Shown: piece after piece, positions 30,077 through 38,923 of the stretch | How the letters are laid out: each line of letters opens with the position of its first letter | Position numbering within the stretch: position 1 is the stretch's first letter | DNA from: Streptomyces panaciradicis | Lineage (GTDB): Bacteria; Actinomycetota; Actinomycetes; Streptomycetales; Streptomycetaceae | Direction: 5' to 3' | Assembly (NCBI RefSeq): GCF_023516615.1 | Contig: NZ_JAMGBF010000007.1 | Location: forward strand, 1 to 64,000 | DNA length: 64,000 nucleotides | Translations under genes and position numbers: made by a program | Notes under the pieces: generated by a model | Seen by the model: the letters and a program-made list of their open reading frames with translations, nothing else | What the model was told of the DNA's origin: nothing | The model's database searches: none

Positions 30077-31174
30077 ATGGAGGGGAACCAGGGGGAAACC
30101 TCACACGAGGAGGAAGCCGGCGCCGAGGCCTGGCAGCGACTGAGCGCGTACGCCTACCTCAGCGCGCCCGAGCGCCTGGACTACGTCGCCGTGATGCGGG
30201 TGTTCTGCGGCACGCTGCTCGCCGACCTGTCGGTACCCGACCTTCTCGCCAAGCTGGCCGGGACGGACGGCCCGGGGGTGGCGCTGGACGCGGAAACGCT
30301 CACCCGCAGGCTCGAAGAACTCGTGCGCTGGGGCAATCTGCTGCGCAGCACGCACACCGTCAGAGCGACCAGCATCGCCGAATACCAGCGCTCGCGGTCC
30401 CGCTACCAGCTGTCGAAGCTGGGGGAGCGCGTGCAGCGGGACGCGGACGAGGTACTCGCCGGGGCGGACGCGGCACGCGAGGTCAGCAGCGAGCTGCTGG
30501 CCCTGGTCGACCGCGGTCTGCGGGAGATCGCCGCGATGGCCGCGGCCCCGGGCGGCGCCGATCCGCAGCAGGCGCTGGAGCGGATCAGCACGCTCTTCGT
30601 GCAGTTCGCCGAATTCGCCGAGTCCGTGAGGGACTTCTACGCCTACCTGGGCCAAGTGCTGGCGCGCTACGACCTCGACTCGGCCGAGTACCAGGGGTTC
30701 AAGGAACTGCTGCTCGACTACGTGGAGGCCATCACCGAGGACGTCTCCTTCCGGGCCCCGCGCATCGCGGCCCACCTGGACTCGGTCTGGCCGCACCTGC
30801 CCGCGCTGCTCGCCCGGATCGACGCGCACGCGGCGGGTATCGGCGCGCTCGCCGACGGGCTGCCGGAGACGCGCGTGCAGCGCAGCCGCGGACGCGACCG
30901 CGCGGACTGGGAGGGGCTGCGCGAGTGGTTCACCGTCACCGGAGGGCACTCCAGCCAAGTGGATCAGCTGCGGGACGCCACCCTGCGCGCCCTGCAGCCC
31001 CGCGACGCCGGGATGATCCAAACGACAGGGCCTGGTAGTGCTTCGTTAGGTTCTGGTTCTGGTGAGGGGGCGGCCGCAGGTGGTGCAGGTGCCGTCCCAG
31101 CAGCGCAGGAGGTCCTGCAACGCGTCGAGGACTTGGTAGAGGCTCAGGCTGTCGTGAGGGCTTTTGGGTCGTAG
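30077..31174 (+). pseudogene. Truncated DUF2397 (TIGR02677) gene: Wadjet type II JetA remnant
   Basis: About 320 residues match DUF2397: YLSAPERLDYVAVMRVFCGTLLADLS, VRWGNLLRSTHTVRATSIAEYQRSRSRYQLS, FVQFAEFAESVRDFYAYLGQVLARYDL, FKELLLDYVEAITEDVSF and DWEGLREWF. DUF2397 is JetA of type II Wadjet, an SMC-like anti-plasmid system (JetA-D). Family members are about 500 aa from memory. Family similarity fades just after LRALQ, about 40 bp before the IS boundary at 31036, and the frame then runs on into the IS to 31174. No jetB, jetC or jetD follows. The in-frame GTG at 30047 is an alternative start, but no ribosome site supports it. Confidence 0.8.
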
Positions 31175-32421
31175 CGCCGCAGGGTGAGGAAGGCCTGTGC
31201 GGCGGTGACGAGGGTGACGTGGTGGTGCCAGCCGCGCCAGGTGCGCCCCTCGAAATGGTCCAGGCCCAGGCCGTGTTTGAGTTCGCGGTAGTCGTGCTCG
31301 ATGCGCCAGCGCATCTTCGCCCAGCGCACCAGGTCGGCGATGGGGGTGGTGGCGGGCAGGCTGGACATCCAGTAGCCAGTGGGTGCGTCGGCTTCTTCGG
31401 GCTGTTCCACCAGCAGGGTCCGCAGCGGCAGCACCCCGTCCCACCGGCTTCGTCCGCCGGCCTGTTCCTGGGCTGCATGGGTGGCTTCCTTGCCCGACGG
31501 CCGCACCTGGAGCACCGCAAAGCGTGAGGTCATTGCCCCTTTGCTGCCCTGGCGCCAGGTGACGGTCTCGAAGCAGGCGTCCGCGTCGACCAGCTGGTGC
31601 AGGGGGCGGGCCGGTTCGCGGTAGCGGGGCAGTGTGGGCGGGCCCAGGCCCTGGTAGGGCGGCAGATACGGGATGGCATTGGCCGGGCGGGCGATCTCCT
31701 TCGGTTCGACGGCCATCACGTAGGACCAGCCGCGTTCCTCCAGGGCCAGGCGGAAGGAGACACTGCGGCCGTAGCCGGCATCGGCCACGATCACCGGCAC
31801 CGACCCCAGCCAGCCCGCCAGCCTCTCCAAAAGCCCCAGGGCCAGGCGGGGCTTGGTCACATGCCCGATCTCGTCGGGCACGCCCGCAGCCGTGCGCCGC
31901 GGGAGGTCGTGGGCCCATTCCTCAGGCAAGAACAGCTCCCATTCCAGCGGGCAGGAAGCAAGATCGGTGGCCGCGTGCACGCTGACCGCGACCTGGCAGT
32001 TGGCCCGCTTGCCCAGCGCCCCGCAATACTGCCGGGCCACCCCGACCGAGGCCCGCCCGCGCTTGGGAAACGACACATCGTCGATGACCCACACCTCGGG
32101 CCTGACCACCTCGACCAGCCGCTCGGCGATCCGCCGCCGCACCGGCTCCCACAGCCACGGCGACTGGTTGACGAACTGCTGCAGGGCCTGCATGTTCCCG
32201 TCCGGCAGCCGCTCGGCCATCGGCTGGATCGACTTACGCCGGCCGTCCAGCATCAGTCCCCGCAGACAACACTCGCCCCACCGCCACTGATCCCGCCCCG
32301 GCACCGAGGCGAACACATCGGCAACGAACTCCGCTAACTCACCCCGGAGCCGTTCCACCTCCCCCAACCTCATACCAGGAAACCCACCACCAGCCGAGAT
32401 CACCCAACGTAACGAGCACTA
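31036..32421. mobile_element. Complete IS701-family insertion sequence
   Basis: A 1386-bp element bounded by imperfect inverted repeats: left end TAGTGCTTCGTTAGGTT at 31036, right end reading TAGTGCTCGTTACGTT inward from 32421. It encodes one intact transposase. The four bases outside the ends differ (CTGG on the left, CTAG on the right), so the usual 4-bp target duplication is not intact. The right CTAG contains the stop codon of the P450 gene. Confidence 0.85.
31144..32403 (-). CDS. IS701 family transposase
   Basis: A 419-aa DDE transposase. The catalytic Asp residues are likely in VWVIDDVSFPKRG and VIVADAGYG, and the Glu in MRWRIEHDYRELKHGLGLDHFEGRTWRGWHHH, the conserved YREx-type C-terminal block. 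The frame is uninterrupted and nearly fills the element, so the copy looks functional. The start could also be the internal ATG at MRLGEVERL, 10 residues downstream. Confidence 0.92.
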   Translation of the reverse strand: MISAGGGFPGMRLGEVERLRGELAEFVADVFASVPGRDQWRWGECCLRGLMLDGRRKSIQPMAERLPDGNMQALQQFVNQSPWLWEPVRRRIAERLVEVVRPEVWVIDDVSFPKRGRASVGVARQYCGALGKRANCQVAVSVHAATDLASCPLEWELFLPEEWAHDLPRRTAAGVPDEIGHVTKPRLALGLLERLAGWLGSVPVIVADAGYGRSVSFRLALEERGWSYVMAVEPKEIARPANAIPYLPPYQGLGPPTLPRYREPARPLHQLVDADACFETVTWRQGSKGAMTSRFAVLQVRPSGKEATHAAQEQAGGRSRWDGVLPLRTLLVEQPEEADAPTGYWMSSLPATTPIADLVRWAKMRWRIEHDYRELKHGLGLDHFEGRTWRGWHHHVTLVTAAQAFLTLRRYDPKALTTA

Positions 32422-33858
32422 CTAGGCGTCGGCACTGGATTTCCGGTGGCCCATGCGGAGGCGATCCGTCGGGTGCATCCGGACGCCCAGGTTCGTTGGC
32501 ATCATCGCGAAGGTCACGCGTTCGCCGACCGGGCCCGCTGTTGTGTCGGCCTCCAACTCGAAGTGGTGGCACACCATTGCGACGACCATGGTCATCTCGA
32601 TGAGGGCGAGGTTGCGTCCGGGGCAGAACCGAGGCCCGCCTCCGAAGGGCAGGAACGGTGATACGCCGGTCGTCCGCGGGGCGGAGGAGGACAGCCAGCG
32701 CTCGGGCTCGAATGCGCCGGGGTCCGGGTACCTGCTGTCGTCGGCATCCGAAGCGTGTGTCAGTAGCGGCATGACAAGGGTTCCGGCCTTCAGATGCAAG
32801 GCGTCCGCTCCGTCCGCAACGGTGATGTCACGGGCGGTCTGCATGATCAAGAAAGGGCTCGTCGGGCGCAGGCGGATCGATTCGTTAACCACCGCCTCGG
32901 CATAGCGCAACCGGGACAGGGCGGCCGGGTCGGCTCGGAGTCCCGTGTCCCCCAGCACCCCCTCCGCCTCTTCCCGTACCTTCCGCTGCACCTCGGGATG
33001 GGCGGCCAGGTAGTACAGCGCCCATGCGGCAGCGGCGGCAGTGTTGTCCTCCCCCGCTACGATCATGTTGACCACGGCGCTGACGACGTCCTTCTCCGCC
33101 AGTTGTTCGCCGCCGTTCGCGCCTGCCTCGGCGAGCGCCTCGAGGTAAGTAACCGGCTCCCGCCCTTCTGCCACGCTACGCCTGGCCTGGACGTACTGTT
33201 TCTCCACCAAGCCACGGAGCTCCGCAATGGTGGCGTCCAGCCTGCGGTCAGCGGGCAGGCGGACCCACCGCCAGTACGGGATCGGGCTGGAGATCCGGCG
33301 CCCGAGTTTCTCGAAAGCCAGTGGCAGGCGCCCGGCCAGGCCATCGCTTTGCTGTGGTCCCACGGCGTCCAGATCGTGGCCTGAGAACAAGGCCGTCGAC
33401 ACTTCGACCGTGTAGCGCATCAGGTCGTCGAGGACGTCCACCCGCGCACCCCCCGTAGCGGCCCAGAGCATCTGGAGCCGCTCGACAGACCGGATGATCA
33501 CGGAGAAGGAGTCACGCAATGCCTCGGCACGTAAGCCCCGCATTGCGATCTGGCGCATACGGTGCCAGTCCTCGCCTTCTGCATCGAACAGACCTGGAGC
33601 GCCTATCTCGTGGATGAGTTGCGCCAGCAGCGGAGCCCGCCGGAATGCTCCCGGTCGCTCGCGCAGAACTGTCTGAACGATGTTCGGCGACGAGGTGACG
33701 ACCAGGGGAGTACGGCCGAACCGGATCCGGTAGATCGGGCCGTACGTGTCCCGCCAGTCATGGAGCACGCGGTGCATGGCCGGACCGCGCGCCAGGGCCG
33801 GGAGGTGACCCAGCAGGGGAAACGCCGACGGCTCCGGGAGGTCGTTGACAGTGAGCAT
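32422..33858 (-). CDS. Cytochrome P450
   Basis: A 478-aa P450 of the long, membrane-type-like sequence class (CYP102/CYP4-like) but without a membrane anchor. It has the I-helix AGEDNTAAAAAW, the ExxR helix ESIRLRP, the PERW region FEPERW and the haem loop FLPFGGGPRFCPGRNLA with the Cys ligand. A longer frame starts at 33876, but ATG 33858 has GAAAGGA 9 nt upstream. The stop codon TAG sits in the CTAG next to the IS701 right end, so the last codons may have been altered by insertion. A TetR regulator lies upstream with a double operator between them. Substrate unknown; no ferredoxin gene nearby. Confidence 0.93.
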   Translation of the reverse strand: MLTVNDLPEPSAFPLLGHLPALARGPAMHRVLHDWRDTYGPIYRIRFGRTPLVVTSSPNIVQTVLRERPGAFRRAPLLAQLIHEIGAPGLFDAEGEDWHRMRQIAMRGLRAEALRDSFSVIIRSVERLQMLWAATGGARVDVLDDLMRYTVEVSTALFSGHDLDAVGPQQSDGLAGRLPLAFEKLGRRISSPIPYWRWVRLPADRRLDATIAELRGLVEKQYVQARRSVAEGREPVTYLEALAEAGANGGEQLAEKDVVSAVVNMIVAGEDNTAAAAAWALYYLAAHPEVQRKVREEAEGVLGDTGLRADPAALSRLRYAEAVVNESIRLRPTSPFLIMQTARDITVADGADALHLKAGTLVMPLLTHASDADDSRYPDPGAFEPERWLSSSAPRTTGVSPFLPFGGGPRFCPGRNLALIEMTMVVAMVCHHFELEADTTAGPVGERVTFAMMPTNLGVRMHPTDRLRMGHRKSSADA

Positions 33859-33896
33859 GCTCTCGGTCCTTTCCATGGCAGATCAGGCCTGGGCAC

Positions 33897-33946
33897 ACAG
33901 GTTGACACCTGTTAACCGCGACTGAAGTTAACAGGTGTCAACCTGT
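33897..33946. promoter_or_regulatory. Double palindromic TetR-type operator upstream of the P450 gene
   Basis: Two 16-bp palindromes, ACAGGT-tgac-ACCTGT (33897-33912) and ACAGGT-gtca-ACCTGT (33931-33946), form together a perfect inverted repeat with 20-bp arms (33897-33916 and 33927-33946) and a 10-bp spacer. The centres are 34 bp apart. They lie ~40-90 bp upstream of the P450 start and downstream of the tetR gene on the same strand, so they probably let the TetR protein repress the P450 gene. Confidence 0.85.
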
Positions 33947-34048
33947 CATGTCGAGTGTCGTCGGCCTCGGATGACCGGAGAGGGAAGGGGTGACCGCTGA
34001 CACGCCAAAAGGCGAAGAGGGAGAAGAGGGGCGGCCTGGTGACGGCGT

Positions 34049-34609
34049 TCAGGCAGTGAAGCCCCACAGGATGAAGAGCCGGTCGACGTGTGTCTCCACG
34101 TCCGGCCACGCCAGGTGTGGCTTGTGGATGCGCAGGGAGACCACTCCGTGCATGCCGACCCAGAGATCCTCAGCAGTGACGCGCTCGTCTGCGCCCGCCC
34201 CTCTGGCCAGTTGGCCGATGCCTCCCAGGACAACGTCCGCCGCCCCGCTCTGTACGTAGTCGTCGCCCAGTTGGCCGGCACTCTCAAAACGCAGCTGGTA
34301 CAGCCCTGGGTTGGCGACGCCCCAGGCCAAGTAGGCAGCGGCGATGCGGCGGAGGCGGTCGAGAGGAGGCAGCTTCGGATCGTCGGCCTCGGTCAGCGCA
34401 GCGACGAAGATGGCATCGATGCGCAGGAGAATGGCTCGGTTGAGCTCACTCTGCGAGGCGAAGTAGCGGTACACCGCAGTGGCGGACACCCCGCAGGCCC
34501 GGGCCGCCGACCGCAAGGACGGCACGGCGAGAACCAGGCCGGGAGAGGCCAGTTCAAGGGCTGCGTCCAGCAGCCGGTCACGCAATGCTTCGCCAGGCAC
34601 CCGCCACAT
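34049..34609 (-). CDS. TetR/AcrR family transcriptional regulator
   Basis: A 186-aa regulator. The N-terminal helix-turn-helix (residues ~8-55) includes RDRLLDAALELASPGLVLAVPSLRSAARACGVSATAVYRYFASQSELNRAILLRID, followed by a helical ligand domain with GVANPGLYQLRFE and DLWVGMHGVVSLRIHKP. The palindromic double site at 33897-33946, between this gene and the P450 gene, is its likely operator. ATG 34609 has GAGGG almost adjacent; GTG 34600 would give better spacing. The inducer is unknown but is plausibly the P450 substrate. Confidence 0.9.
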   Translation of the reverse strand: MWRVPGEALRDRLLDAALELASPGLVLAVPSLRSAARACGVSATAVYRYFASQSELNRAILLRIDAIFVAALTEADDPKLPPLDRLRRIAAAYLAWGVANPGLYQLRFESAGQLGDDYVQSGAADVVLGGIGQLARGAGADERVTAEDLWVGMHGVVSLRIHKPHLAWPDVETHVDRLFILWGFTA

Positions 34610-34782
34610 CCCTCATTCGGTCGAGTTCGTTCGTAAGAACTTAACGCGGCGCCCCGGAGAGACCCATCGAGTCGTTTCCAACCTGGCGGGAGGTTGGACG
34701 GGCGGCCCTGGCCGCGGACATGAAGATAGCTCCTGGTAGACGGGTTCACGACCAAGATCACCAGTCCGCCAGAAGCTTTCCT

Positions 34783-35100
34783 ATGCTTGTCTACCCGTCC
34801 GCCATTGATCTGTCCAGCCGCACCTTGCGCCACCTCTCCGGTCTTCTCGCAGGTCACCGCCGCCGCATCGGCTCCCGGTGGCGTCGCCTGACCTGCGGCC
34901 GGCAGGCCCTGCTCGTCGTGGCCCACCTGCGCTGCGGCGACACCTACGCCCGCCTCGCGGCAGCTTTCCGCATCGGGATCGCCACGGCCTACCGCTACAT
35001 ACGCGAGGCCGTCGACCTCCTGGCCGACCTCGCGCCCACGCTGGAACAGGCCATGGAGACCGTGCGGAAGAAGGCGTACGTGATCCTCGACGGCACCGTG
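34783..35100 (+). pseudogene. IS5-family transposase fragment (N-terminal part)
   Basis: From ATG 34783 the frame reads MLVYPSAIDLSSRTLRHLSGLLAGHRRR, CGRQALLVVAHLRCGDTYARLAAAFRIG and REAVDLLADLAPTLEQAM, then KKAYVILDGT, where the match ends just at the first catalytic Asp. The remaining two thirds is missing. Beyond 35100 the sequence reads as the broken MmyB-type regulator on the other strand. The fragment has cut away that regulator's C-terminus. Confidence 0.8.
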
Positions 35101-35638
35101 CAACGACGGCGGCCTCAAAGTGGGCGGTCCGTCCGGAGGAGCGGAAGATCGATCCGGGTGTGCCGACGAACAGGCGCCAGGCCACGTTCCGTTCACGTCC
35201 TGGGCCGGGCTCCGGCCCGCAGCCCATCACGGAACTCCAGCTGCTGTTCCATGCGATCACCGTCCGGGCCGCATCGCAGACACACACAGGAACGTCGGTC
35301 AGCCGGTCGAGCAGGCGCAGGGCGCCACCACCGATGTGTTGTGGTACGTAGCCGTCTCCAGCCAGGGAGTAGCCGGCGAGCACGCAGAAATACTCGTAGT
35401 CGTCGCGGCCCAGCCGCAGAGCCCGCACAAGTGCTTCCAGGACCTCCCGGGAGGGATGGCCCTGCCCCTGCTCCAGGCGCTTGATGTAGTCGGCTGAAAC
35501 CCCTGCCAGTCGGCCCAGCTCCTCGCGCCGCAGGCCAGGAACTCAGCGGCGGCCGATGCTTTGAACGCCCGCCTGCTCAGGCGACGTTCGATCGCGCCAC
35601 TGCCGCAGCATCGCTCCGAAGTTGTTGCTTTCCAACAT
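35101..35638 (-). pseudogene. Helix-turn-helix regulator with MmyB-like domain, broken
   Basis: The reading runs NNFGAMLRQWRDRTSPEQAG, then QSIGRR, a TGA in frame near 35545, then VPGLRREELGRLAGVSADYIKRLEQG, DDYEYFCVLAGYSLAGDGYVP and LLDRLTDVPVCVCDAARTVIAWNSSWSSVMG, and stops at the IS5 fragment. This is the XRE-type plus MmyB ligand-domain family common in Streptomyces. The TGA falls where relatives have Arg (RRRVPGLRREE), so a CGA-to-TGA change is likely. The C-terminal ~60-90 residues are also lost. Confidence 0.75.
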
Positions 35639-35767
35639 GTTCCGACTCTGGTTACCCAGCGCCTGGTCAGCCTGGCCCAAACACTCCCAGGCAACCGCGT
35701 CCAGGACTCCAGCATGGTTTCGCTGTCGCTGGGTGGCGGGGGGTGCAGCGGGACTTCGATCGTGCGG

Positions 35768-35849
35768 GGGCGGTCTCACGGAGACCGCCCGTGTGGCCGT
35801 CCTGACGGTGGACACCGACGGCGAGGTTGTGCAGGCCGGCCCTGATGCG
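35768..35849 (-). pseudogene. Possible transposase C-terminal scrap and hairpin
   Basis: On the minus strand the sequence reads RIRAGLHNLAVGVHRQDGHT (roughly 35790-35849), which resembles the R-N-L-A-x-G-x-x-R motif near the end of ISAs1-like transposases. It is followed by a perfect hairpin GGGCGGTCT (35768-35776) with AGACCGCCC (35782-35790). No start or full domain is visible; the remainder of 35639-35934 shows nothing else. Confidence 0.3.
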
Positions 35850-35934
35850 CGGGTGGGGGCAGTTCGAGTGGGTACCGGTGGTGGTCATGAGCCTGGGGCC
35901 GCGGTGCCCGGCACGATCGGGGCAGGTCGAAACT

Positions 35935-36603
35935 TCAGCGGTCGACGATGCCCGACCGCCAGGCCCATGCGGCGATCTCGACGCGGTTTCGGGCGGGGAG
36001 TTTGGTCTGCACGTTGCCCAGATGGGTTTTCACCGTGCCCACGGAGATCGACAGTTCTGCGGCGATCTCCGCGTTGGTGAGGCCGTTGGCCACGAGCCGT
36101 ACCACGTCCGTCTCGCGGGCCGACAGGCCAGAGGACCGCGGTTCCCGGGCGCCGTGCGCGGCCGGGGTCGGCAGGCCCCTGAACAGTCGAAGCGTGATCG
36201 ACGGGCTGACCAGGGCTTCCCCGGACGCCGCGGCGCGGATCGCCTCGACCAGCAGCGCGGGGCCGGAGTCCTTGAGCAGGAAGCCGCAGGCCCCGTCGCG
36301 CAGGGCGCGGTGGACGTACTCGTCGTCGTCGAACGTCGTGGCCACGACGACCTTCGGGGGGTCGACCAGGCCGGGACGGGTCAGCCGGCGCAGCGCCTCC
36401 AGGCCGTCCAGCCGGGGCATGCGGATGTCCATCAGGACGACGTCGGGGCGGTGTCGCTCGGCGAGTTCCACCGCCTCCAGGCCGTCCGCGGCTTGTCCGA
36501 CGACCTCGATGTCGTCCTCGGCTGCCAGAATCATCTCGAAGCCGGTCCGGACCATGGCCTGGTCGTCGGCCAGCAGCACACGGATCTTCTCCCGGCCCGT
36601 CAT
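35935..36603 (-). CDS. Two-component response regulator, NarL/LuxR family
   Basis: A 222-aa regulator. The receiver domain (residues 1-125) has DD13-14, the phospho-acceptor Asp59 in VVLMDIRMP and the Lys of GFLLKDS. The C-terminal LuxR helix-turn-helix (residues ~155-215) includes LSARETDVVRLVANGLTNAEIAAELSISVGTVKTHLGNV. The ATG overlaps the kinase stop (ATGA). The pair faces vanZ and may control it. Confidence 0.95.
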   Translation of the reverse strand: MTGREKIRVLLADDQAMVRTGFEMILAAEDDIEVVGQAADGLEAVELAERHRPDVVLMDIRMPRLDGLEALRRLTRPGLVDPPKVVVATTFDDDEYVHRALRDGACGFLLKDSGPALLVEAIRAAASGEALVSPSITLRLFRGLPTPAAHGAREPRSSGLSARETDVVRLVANGLTNAEIAAELSISVGTVKTHLGNVQTKLPARNRVEIAAWAWRSGIVDR

Positions 36604-37883
36604 GCCGCGCTTCCCACGGACGCGTCCAGGCGTGCGCCTACCGGCAGCGTCGCCTCGACGCGCCAGCCTCCGGCCGCCGCGGGGCCCGACTGGACCCGGC
36701 CACCGATCATGCCCACCCGCTCCGCCAGCCCCTTCAGTCCGAAACCACCGCCGAGCGCCTGGAGGGCCTGGTGGCCGGCGCGGGTCCGTCCGTCGTCGCT
36801 CACGGTCACGGTGACCCGGGGCCCGGAGCGGACCAGGCGCACCTGAACCTCGGTGAAGTCGCGAGCGTGCTTGCGTATGTTGGTCAGCGCCTCCATGACC
36901 ACCCGGTGCAGGGTGGTGACCACCTCCACGGGCAGGTCCTCAAAGTCGCCCTCCGTCCGCAGGCTCGCCCGGCCGCCGCCGACCGGGGCGAACTCCTCGA
37001 CGAGGGAACGCACTTCCGCCATGCCGACGAGCGGGGCGGTGACCGTTTCCCGTGTCTCGCCCGCGTCCGCCGGGGCGGTGTCGCGCAACATCCCGACCAT
37101 CGCACGCATCGACTTCAGCGCCTCCGCCCCCGCGTGCTCGATCCGTTCCAGCGCCGGGGGCACCAGGTCCGGGCGGCGGGCGGCGATCGAGCGCGCCCCC
37201 TGTGCCTGGATGACGATGCCCGTGACATGGTGGGCGACGAAGTCGTGCAGGTCCCGGGCGAACTCGGCGCGTTGCTCGAGCCGTACGGCGGTCTCCCTGC
37301 GCTGCCGGTCGGTGACGACCAGACGTATGGTCAGGCCGATGGCCAGTGCGGCTATGGCCGCCAGGGTGAAGAAGAACGCCAGGACCATGCTGCTCAGATC
37401 GATCTCGACGGCCAACGGGCGCAGGACGATCGCCGCGATGCAGGCCGCCGAGGCCACAGCCGCCCTCCTCGGTGTGCCGCGCCATGCGGTCAGCGTCAAC
37501 AACCCCAGCAGCGCCGCCGGTTCGGTGAATCCGACCGGTGGCTCCACGGGCGTGTACCCGTTCTCGTTCCGGACGGACAACACCCAGATGACGTGGACGG
37601 AGGCCGTCGTACCGAGCGACAGCGCCGCCACGGCACCGGTCACGAGCGGCAGGCCCTGGGCGCCCAGCCGGGGCCAGAGCAGGAGAGCGGCGGCCGACAG
37701 CATCGCCGAGCACAGCATCAGCGGACCGGCCGTGTGTGCGTCGATGCTGGTGAACGCCTGGCCCAGCAGACTGAACGCGCCGATCAGGTAGTCGAACCAA
37801 CCGAGACAGAGCAGCAGCACGCCCACGACGGGCCACATCGCCGTGCGCACCCACGACCATCGCCAAGATCGCCAGGACGTCAT
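36600..37883 (-). CDS. Sensor histidine kinase (HisKA_3 type)
   Basis: A 427-aa kinase. The N-terminal half has about six transmembrane segments with short loops, so it may sense membrane or cell-wall signals. The dimerisation/phospho-acceptor helix is FARDLHDFVAHHVTGIVIQAQGA with His213, and the ATPase domain includes EALTNIRKHA, a DDG motif and GFGLKGLAERV. It is paired with the NarL-type regulator by a 4-bp overlap (ATGA). Such pairs often respond to cell-envelope stress or antibiotics. Confidence 0.94.
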   Translation of the reverse strand: MTSWRSWRWSWVRTAMWPVVGVLLLCLGWFDYLIGAFSLLGQAFTSIDAHTAGPLMLCSAMLSAAALLLWPRLGAQGLPLVTGAVAALSLGTTASVHVIWVLSVRNENGYTPVEPPVGFTEPAALLGLLTLTAWRGTPRRAAVASAACIAAIVLRPLAVEIDLSSMVLAFFFTLAAIAALAIGLTIRLVVTDRQRRETAVRLEQRAEFARDLHDFVAHHVTGIVIQAQGARSIAARRPDLVPPALERIEHAGAEALKSMRAMVGMLRDTAPADAGETRETVTAPLVGMAEVRSLVEEFAPVGGGRASLRTEGDFEDLPVEVVTTLHRVVMEALTNIRKHARDFTEVQVRLVRSGPRVTVTVSDDGRTRAGHQALQALGGGFGLKGLAERVGMIGGRVQSGPAAAGGWRVEATLPVGARLDASVGSAA

Positions 37884-37909
37884 GTCGGGAGCCTAGCCGG
37901 AAGGTCGGC

Positions 37910-37946
37910 CGAAAGTCGTAGTGCTCTCTGAAAGATCTGACTTTCG
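37910..37946. promoter_or_regulatory. Inverted repeat between the two-component system and vanZ
   Basis: CGAAAGTC (37910-37917) and GACTTTCG (37939-37946) form perfect 8-bp arms 21 bp apart; a third element TGAAAGAT lies between them. The site is in the 155-bp divergent region between the kinase gene and vanZ and is a candidate site for the NarL-type regulator. Confidence 0.55.
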
Positions 37947-38038
37947 CAAGATCCGCCGCCCGGGTGCGGCGGACGAGAGTTGACTTCGCCGCCGGACGCC
38001 ACCGGCAGTCAACCCGGCAAAGCAAGGAGCAACTCCCC

Positions 38039-38659
38039 ATGGCCGACGTCAACTTCGAGATCGGTGCCCCCACCGTGCTGGGGCCGCTGCTGGCCTCGTT
38101 CGGCGTGCTGGTGGCCGTCCGGGTACGCCAGGGCAGACCCGGCTGGACGGGAGGGCACGCCGTGACCCGCCTGCTGGCGGCCGGATACGCAGCCGGCGTC
38201 CTCGCCCTCACGCTCTTCCCGATCGTGGTGACCTACGGCAAGTACGCCAACCAGATGCCCTGGACCAACCAGATCAACTGGATCCCGGTGCCCAGCCCCG
38301 ACCCGAGCATCGTCGCCAACGTGATCCTGACGGTCCCGCTCGGCATGCTGCTCCCGCTGATGTCGGCCCGGGCCGGGTCGAAGGGGCGGGTCACGGCCCT
38401 CACAGCGGTAGTGAGTCTGTCGATCGAGCTGACCCAGCTCCTCATGTACATCGTGTGCAACAACGCCCGTCTGACCGATGTCACCGACCTCGTGGTCAAC
38501 ACGCTCGGCGGGCTCATCGGGTACGTCGTCCTCCACCGCGCGGCCCGCGTCCCGGCCCTGGCCCGCCTGCTGCACACCCTCGCCCTGCCTGGCTCCGCGT
38601 TCGCCACGCGGGGGCCAGTGGCGCCCCGCCCGGCCGATGCCACCGCCGCCAACTCCTGA
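38039..38659 (+). CDS. VanZ family protein
   Basis: A 206-aa membrane protein with about five hydrophobic segments and the VanZ pattern: LFPIVVTYGKYANQMPWTNQINWIPVP, NVILTVPLGMLLPLM, IELTQLLMYIVCNNARLTDVTDLVVNTLGGLIGYVV. VanZ proteins lower teicoplanin or lipopeptide binding in some hosts; the mechanism is unclear. ATG 38039 has AAGGAG upstream. It is divergent from a two-component system, which suggests regulated envelope protection. Confidence 0.9.
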   Translation: MADVNFEIGAPTVLGPLLASFGVLVAVRVRQGRPGWTGGHAVTRLLAAGYAAGVLALTLFPIVVTYGKYANQMPWTNQINWIPVPSPDPSIVANVILTVPLGMLLPLMSARAGSKGRVTALTAVVSLSIELTQLLMYIVCNNARLTDVTDLVVNTLGGLIGYVVLHRAARVPALARLLHTLALPGSAFATRGPVAPRPADATAANS

Positions 38660-38697
38660 CCGTGGCCCGACGGGCCGCCACCGAAGGCCACCACGCG

Positions 38698-38923
38698 GGC
38701 ACGACTATGCACCGTCGTTGCCGTCGCGCTCGCGCAGGGAACGGATCCGGCGATCGGCGCCTTCCTCACCGCCCGCGCCACCCCGGCCGGTCCCGGACTG
38801 CGGGCGATCGCTGTCGACGGGGGCAGGGCCCTGCGCGGCTCGCGGACCCACCTCACCGGGCGCGTCACCCTGCTCGCCGCGATGGACCACACCGGCCACG
38901 TTCTGGCCGGCGCCAGGTCAACG
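38698..38923 (+). pseudogene. ISAs1-like transposase internal fragment
   Basis: The frame beginning at 38698 reads AQGTDPAIGAFLTARATPAG, then GLRAIAVDGGRALRGSRTHLTGRV and LLAAMDHTGHVLAG, matching the IAVDGKxLRGS / HLLAAMDH region of ISAs1-type DDE transposases. The usual Lys after VDG is Gly here. Both ends of the gene are missing. It is fused directly to a dehydrogenase fragment. Confidence 0.7.

Noticed and set aside
31021..31174. Reading the jetA frame past 31036 as real protein
   Set aside because: The Gly/Ala/Ser-rich continuation is IS701 end DNA read in frame and matches no DUF2397 sequence.
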